From Alphaproteobacteria bacterium (GTDB lineage: Bacteria > Pseudomonadota > Alphaproteobacteria > UBA8366), in assembly GCA_028281325.1 (NCBI GenBank), contig JANQKC010000026.1, positions 1 through 64,000 of the forward strand: a DNA stretch of 64,000 bases. The letters run 5' to 3'. The notes under the pieces were generated by a model that saw nothing but the letters and a program-made list of their open reading frames with translations, did no database searches and was not told where the DNA came from. A program made the translations under genes and the position numbers. This document shows positions 62,133 through 64,000 of this stretch, in pieces; the stretch's first letter is position 1; each line of letters opens with the position of its first letter.

Positions 62133-64000
62133 AGCGCGCCGACCCGGCGCTTTGCCGCGACTGCCGGTGCTGCATCAGCAACTGCCCGACGCCAAGCGCC
62201 GCCCCACCCGCATTCAGCCAAGCCATGTCCATGAACAGCAGGATCGCCGCCGCAAGAAGGACCGCGCGGCTGGCGATACCCAGCGTTACCCAACCTTGGC
62301 CGATGGCCGCCATCGAAACGAGGAAGATGCCCAGGCCGCAGACCAGCAACCGATAAAGGCTCTCCCCCAGCGTCCCTTCGAGCAGCAGCAGTTCGGGATG
62401 ATAGACGAAGAGATACGGCACGATGAACGCCGTGATCGCGAGGCGGCAGGCCATGACCGCGGTATGCAGCGGGTCCGCCTTGGACAACCCCGACGCGCCG
62501 TATGCCGCAAGCGCCACCGGCGGCGTGATCGAACTCAAGACGCCGTAATAGAAGATGAACATATGCGCCGCCACGATCGGCGCGCCCAGATTACCGATCG
62601 CCGGCGCGACGACGATCACGAGCAGCAGATAGGCCGCCACGGTCGGCAGCCCCATGCCCATCACCAACGACGCCAGCATGACCAGGAAGAAAGCCAGGAA
62701 AAGCGAGGTGGACGCCATGTCGGTCACCAGGATGGAAATCCGCACCCCGGCCGCGGTGAGCACCAGCAGCCCGACGATCGTACCGATGACATAGGTCGCG
62801 GCGACAAGGCTCAGCGCGTTTTCCGCGCCCTTGTCGAACCCGTCGACGATGGCCCGACCGAGCGGCGCCAGCCCTGTCGCCAACGTCTCCTCCGACGGCG
62901 GCGCGCCGGCGGCCCCTTTGAGCAACACACCGACGAGGCCGAGAAAGGCGACCCCGGCGGTCATGGCCCAAAGGTGGTCCTGCACCAACCCGCCGACGGA
63001 CAGGAATCCGGACCAATCCGCAATGGCCAAGGAAAAGGGCAGGATGACAGGGAATCGCCGCAAGGTCGGGTGAACCAGGCACGCCGCCGCGACACCGACC
63101 AAGGCAACACGCAACACTGCCGTTTCGCCGAAGACAGGAAGCACGACGCTCAGGCCGAGCAGACCTGGCAAGGCGGCAGCGATGACGCACAACGCCAGGA
63201 GTCCAAGCCCGAACAGGCTGACCGCGATGATGCCGCGCCGGCCCCATTCGCCTTTCGCCTCGCGCAAGGCGCGGACGAGATCGACCAGCACCAGCAGCGC
63301 GACCGTCGCCTTGAACCCGGCCAGGCCCGGCGTCTCGCCGCCGATGATGCTGACCAACAGCATCAGGATCGGGATGAGCAGATAACCGCCGGCGCGGACC
63401 TGGTCGCGGATGACCGGAATCTCCGAACTCGGCAAACGCGCCAAGCCCAGACGCCGCGACTCGAAGTAGATCGCGCAGGACAAGCTGCCGAAATACAGCA
63501 CCGCGGGGATCAACGCGTAGAGCATCAGCTTTGCGTAGGACACGCCGATGATCTCGGACATGATGAACACGCTTGCGCCCATAATCGGCGGCACGATCTG
63601 ACCGCCGCAGGACGCGACCGCCTCGACCGCCCCGGCGAAGACCCGCGTGAAACCGGTGCGGATCATCAACGGAATGGTGAAGGCCCCCGTGCTCACCACA
63701 TTCGCCATCGTGCTGCCGGAGACCATGCCGAACATCGAACTGGCAGCGACGGCGGCCTGCGCCGGTCCGCCGCGATACCGCCCGGTCAGCGCGAAGGCGA
63801 GCCGGATGAACACCTGACCCGCGCCGGTGCTCTCCAACAGGCCTGCGAACAGAATGAAAATGAAGATGAACTGGCTCATGATCGCCGCGATCGTTCCGAA
63901 AGTCCCTTCGGAGGTCAGCCACAGATAGGCGGCCATGCGATCATGGCGCTCGCCCTGAAACGGATAGATCGACGGGTCGAGCAAGCCGCGCACGTCCGGC
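62125..64000 (-). CDS. TRAP transporter fused permease, partial
   Basis: This is the C-terminal part of a TRAP transporter permease in which the small and large membrane subunits (DctQ and DctM) are fused. At least 622 residues are present, with about 14 helices. The family motif MFGMVSGSTMANVVSTGAFTI lies near residue 90, and GMGLPTVAAYLLLVIVVAPA in the second half is the DctM repeat. TRAP systems import organic acids such as dicarboxylates or sialic acid with a periplasmic TAXI- or DctP-type receptor. The frame remains open to the right edge, so the N-terminus is outside the window and a GTG at 63993 is not a credible start. The receptor gene is probably beyond the edge. Confidence 0.85.
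   Translation of the reverse strand, partial: PDVRGLLDPSIYPFQGERHDRMAAYLWLTSEGTFGTIAAIMSQFIFIFILFAGLLESTGAGQVFIRLAFALTGRYRGGPAQAAVAASSMFGMVSGSTMANVVSTGAFTIPLMIRTGFTRVFAGAVEAVASCGGQIVPPIMGASVFIMSEIIGVSYAKLMLYALIPAVLYFGSLSCAIYFESRRLGLARLPSSEIPVIRDQVRAGGYLLIPILMLLVSIIGGETPGLAGFKATVALLVLVDLVRALREAKGEWGRRGIIAVSLFGLGLLALCVIAAALPGLLGLSVVLPVFGETAVLRVALVGVAAACLVHPTLRRFPVILPFSLAIADWSGFLSVGGLVQDHLWAMTAGVAFLGLVGVLLKGAAGAPPSEETLATGLAPLGRAIVDGFDKGAENALSLVAATYVIGTIVGLLVLTAAGVRISILVTDMASTSLFLAFFLVMLASLVMGMGLPTVAAYLLLVIVVAPAIGNLGAPIVAAHMFIFYYGVLSSITPPVALAAYGASGLSKADPLHTAVMACRLAITAFIVPYLFVYHPELLLLEGTLGESLYRLLVCGLGIFLVSMAAIGQGWVTLGIASRAVLLAAAILLFMDMAWLNAGGAALGVGQLLMQHRQSRQSAGSARST

Overview
The window is GC-rich chromosomal DNA, about 62-65% G+C by eye, with dense and often overlapping genes. 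GTG and TTG starts are used alongside ATG. The gene content (GcvA-type LysR regulators, a fused TRAP permease, GluQ, KatG/OxyR, a DUF350 protein) suits a free-living alphaproteobacterium, possibly Rhodospirillales-like. I cannot name the organism. There is no rRNA, no recognisable IS transposase and no CRISPR array. The single tRNA is tRNA-Ser(GGA).

Layout. 1-5.2 kb holds housekeeping genes: HNH nuclease, an Ada-like Cys-motif protein, an esterase, AlkA-type glycosylase and GluQ. A 1.15-kb segment carrying one membrane-protein gene splits the esterase from alkA and is bracketed by duplicated alkA 3' ends. 5.3-17.9 kb starts with tRNA-Ser and contains an A+T-richer lipoprotein gene, a methyltransferase, an SDR, a DUF350 protein, a TauE/SafE exporter, a selenocysteine-containing selenophosphate synthetase (selD), and the dabB-dabA inorganic-carbon transporter with a divergent LysR gene. 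It ends in a copy of a DUF350 3' end, a tRNA-Ser-like 3' end and a second A+T-richer lipoprotein gene. 18-23.5 kb holds an AAC(3)-I-like acetyltransferase, katG/oxyR, a hydrolase and a thioredoxin-like protein. 23.5-28.2 kb holds an alkaline-phosphatase-superfamily protein overlapping a glycosyltransferase, a VPLPA/PEP-CTERM-type surface protein and a haloacid dehalogenase.

28.2-38.3 kb is a catabolic region: a peroxidase-like protein, a PNPOx/2Fe-2S reductase fusion and an NTF2/FMO monooxygenase under a divergent LysR gene, then a salicylate-hydroxylase-type monooxygenase, then a LysR gene divergent from a SelA-like PLP enzyme and an oxaloacetate-decarboxylase-family lyase. 38.3-42.3 kb is a sensory cassette: globin-coupled chemoreceptor, unknown helical protein, NIT-domain chemoreceptor. 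42.8-51.6 kb combines a PucG-like aminotransferase, a complete dipeptide-type ABC importer, an amidase and its GatC/AtzG-like small partner, which suggests uptake and hydrolysis of an amide or ureide followed by transamination. 52.2-56 kb encodes a cytochrome-b-like membrane protein and a 1000-residue fusion of a four-cluster ferredoxin with a molybdopterin oxidoreductase. 56-61 kb is a tetR-adaptor-RND permease operon with two palindromic operators over its promoter. The window ends with a LysR gene and a TRAP fused permease cut by the right edge.

The most informative observations are the in-frame UGA plus SECIS-like hairpin in selD, three short duplicated gene 3' ends (alkA, DUF350, tRNA-Ser) that look like footprints of integration, the ferredoxin-molybdoenzyme fusion, and a helically phased set of DnaA-box-like 9-mers near the left end.
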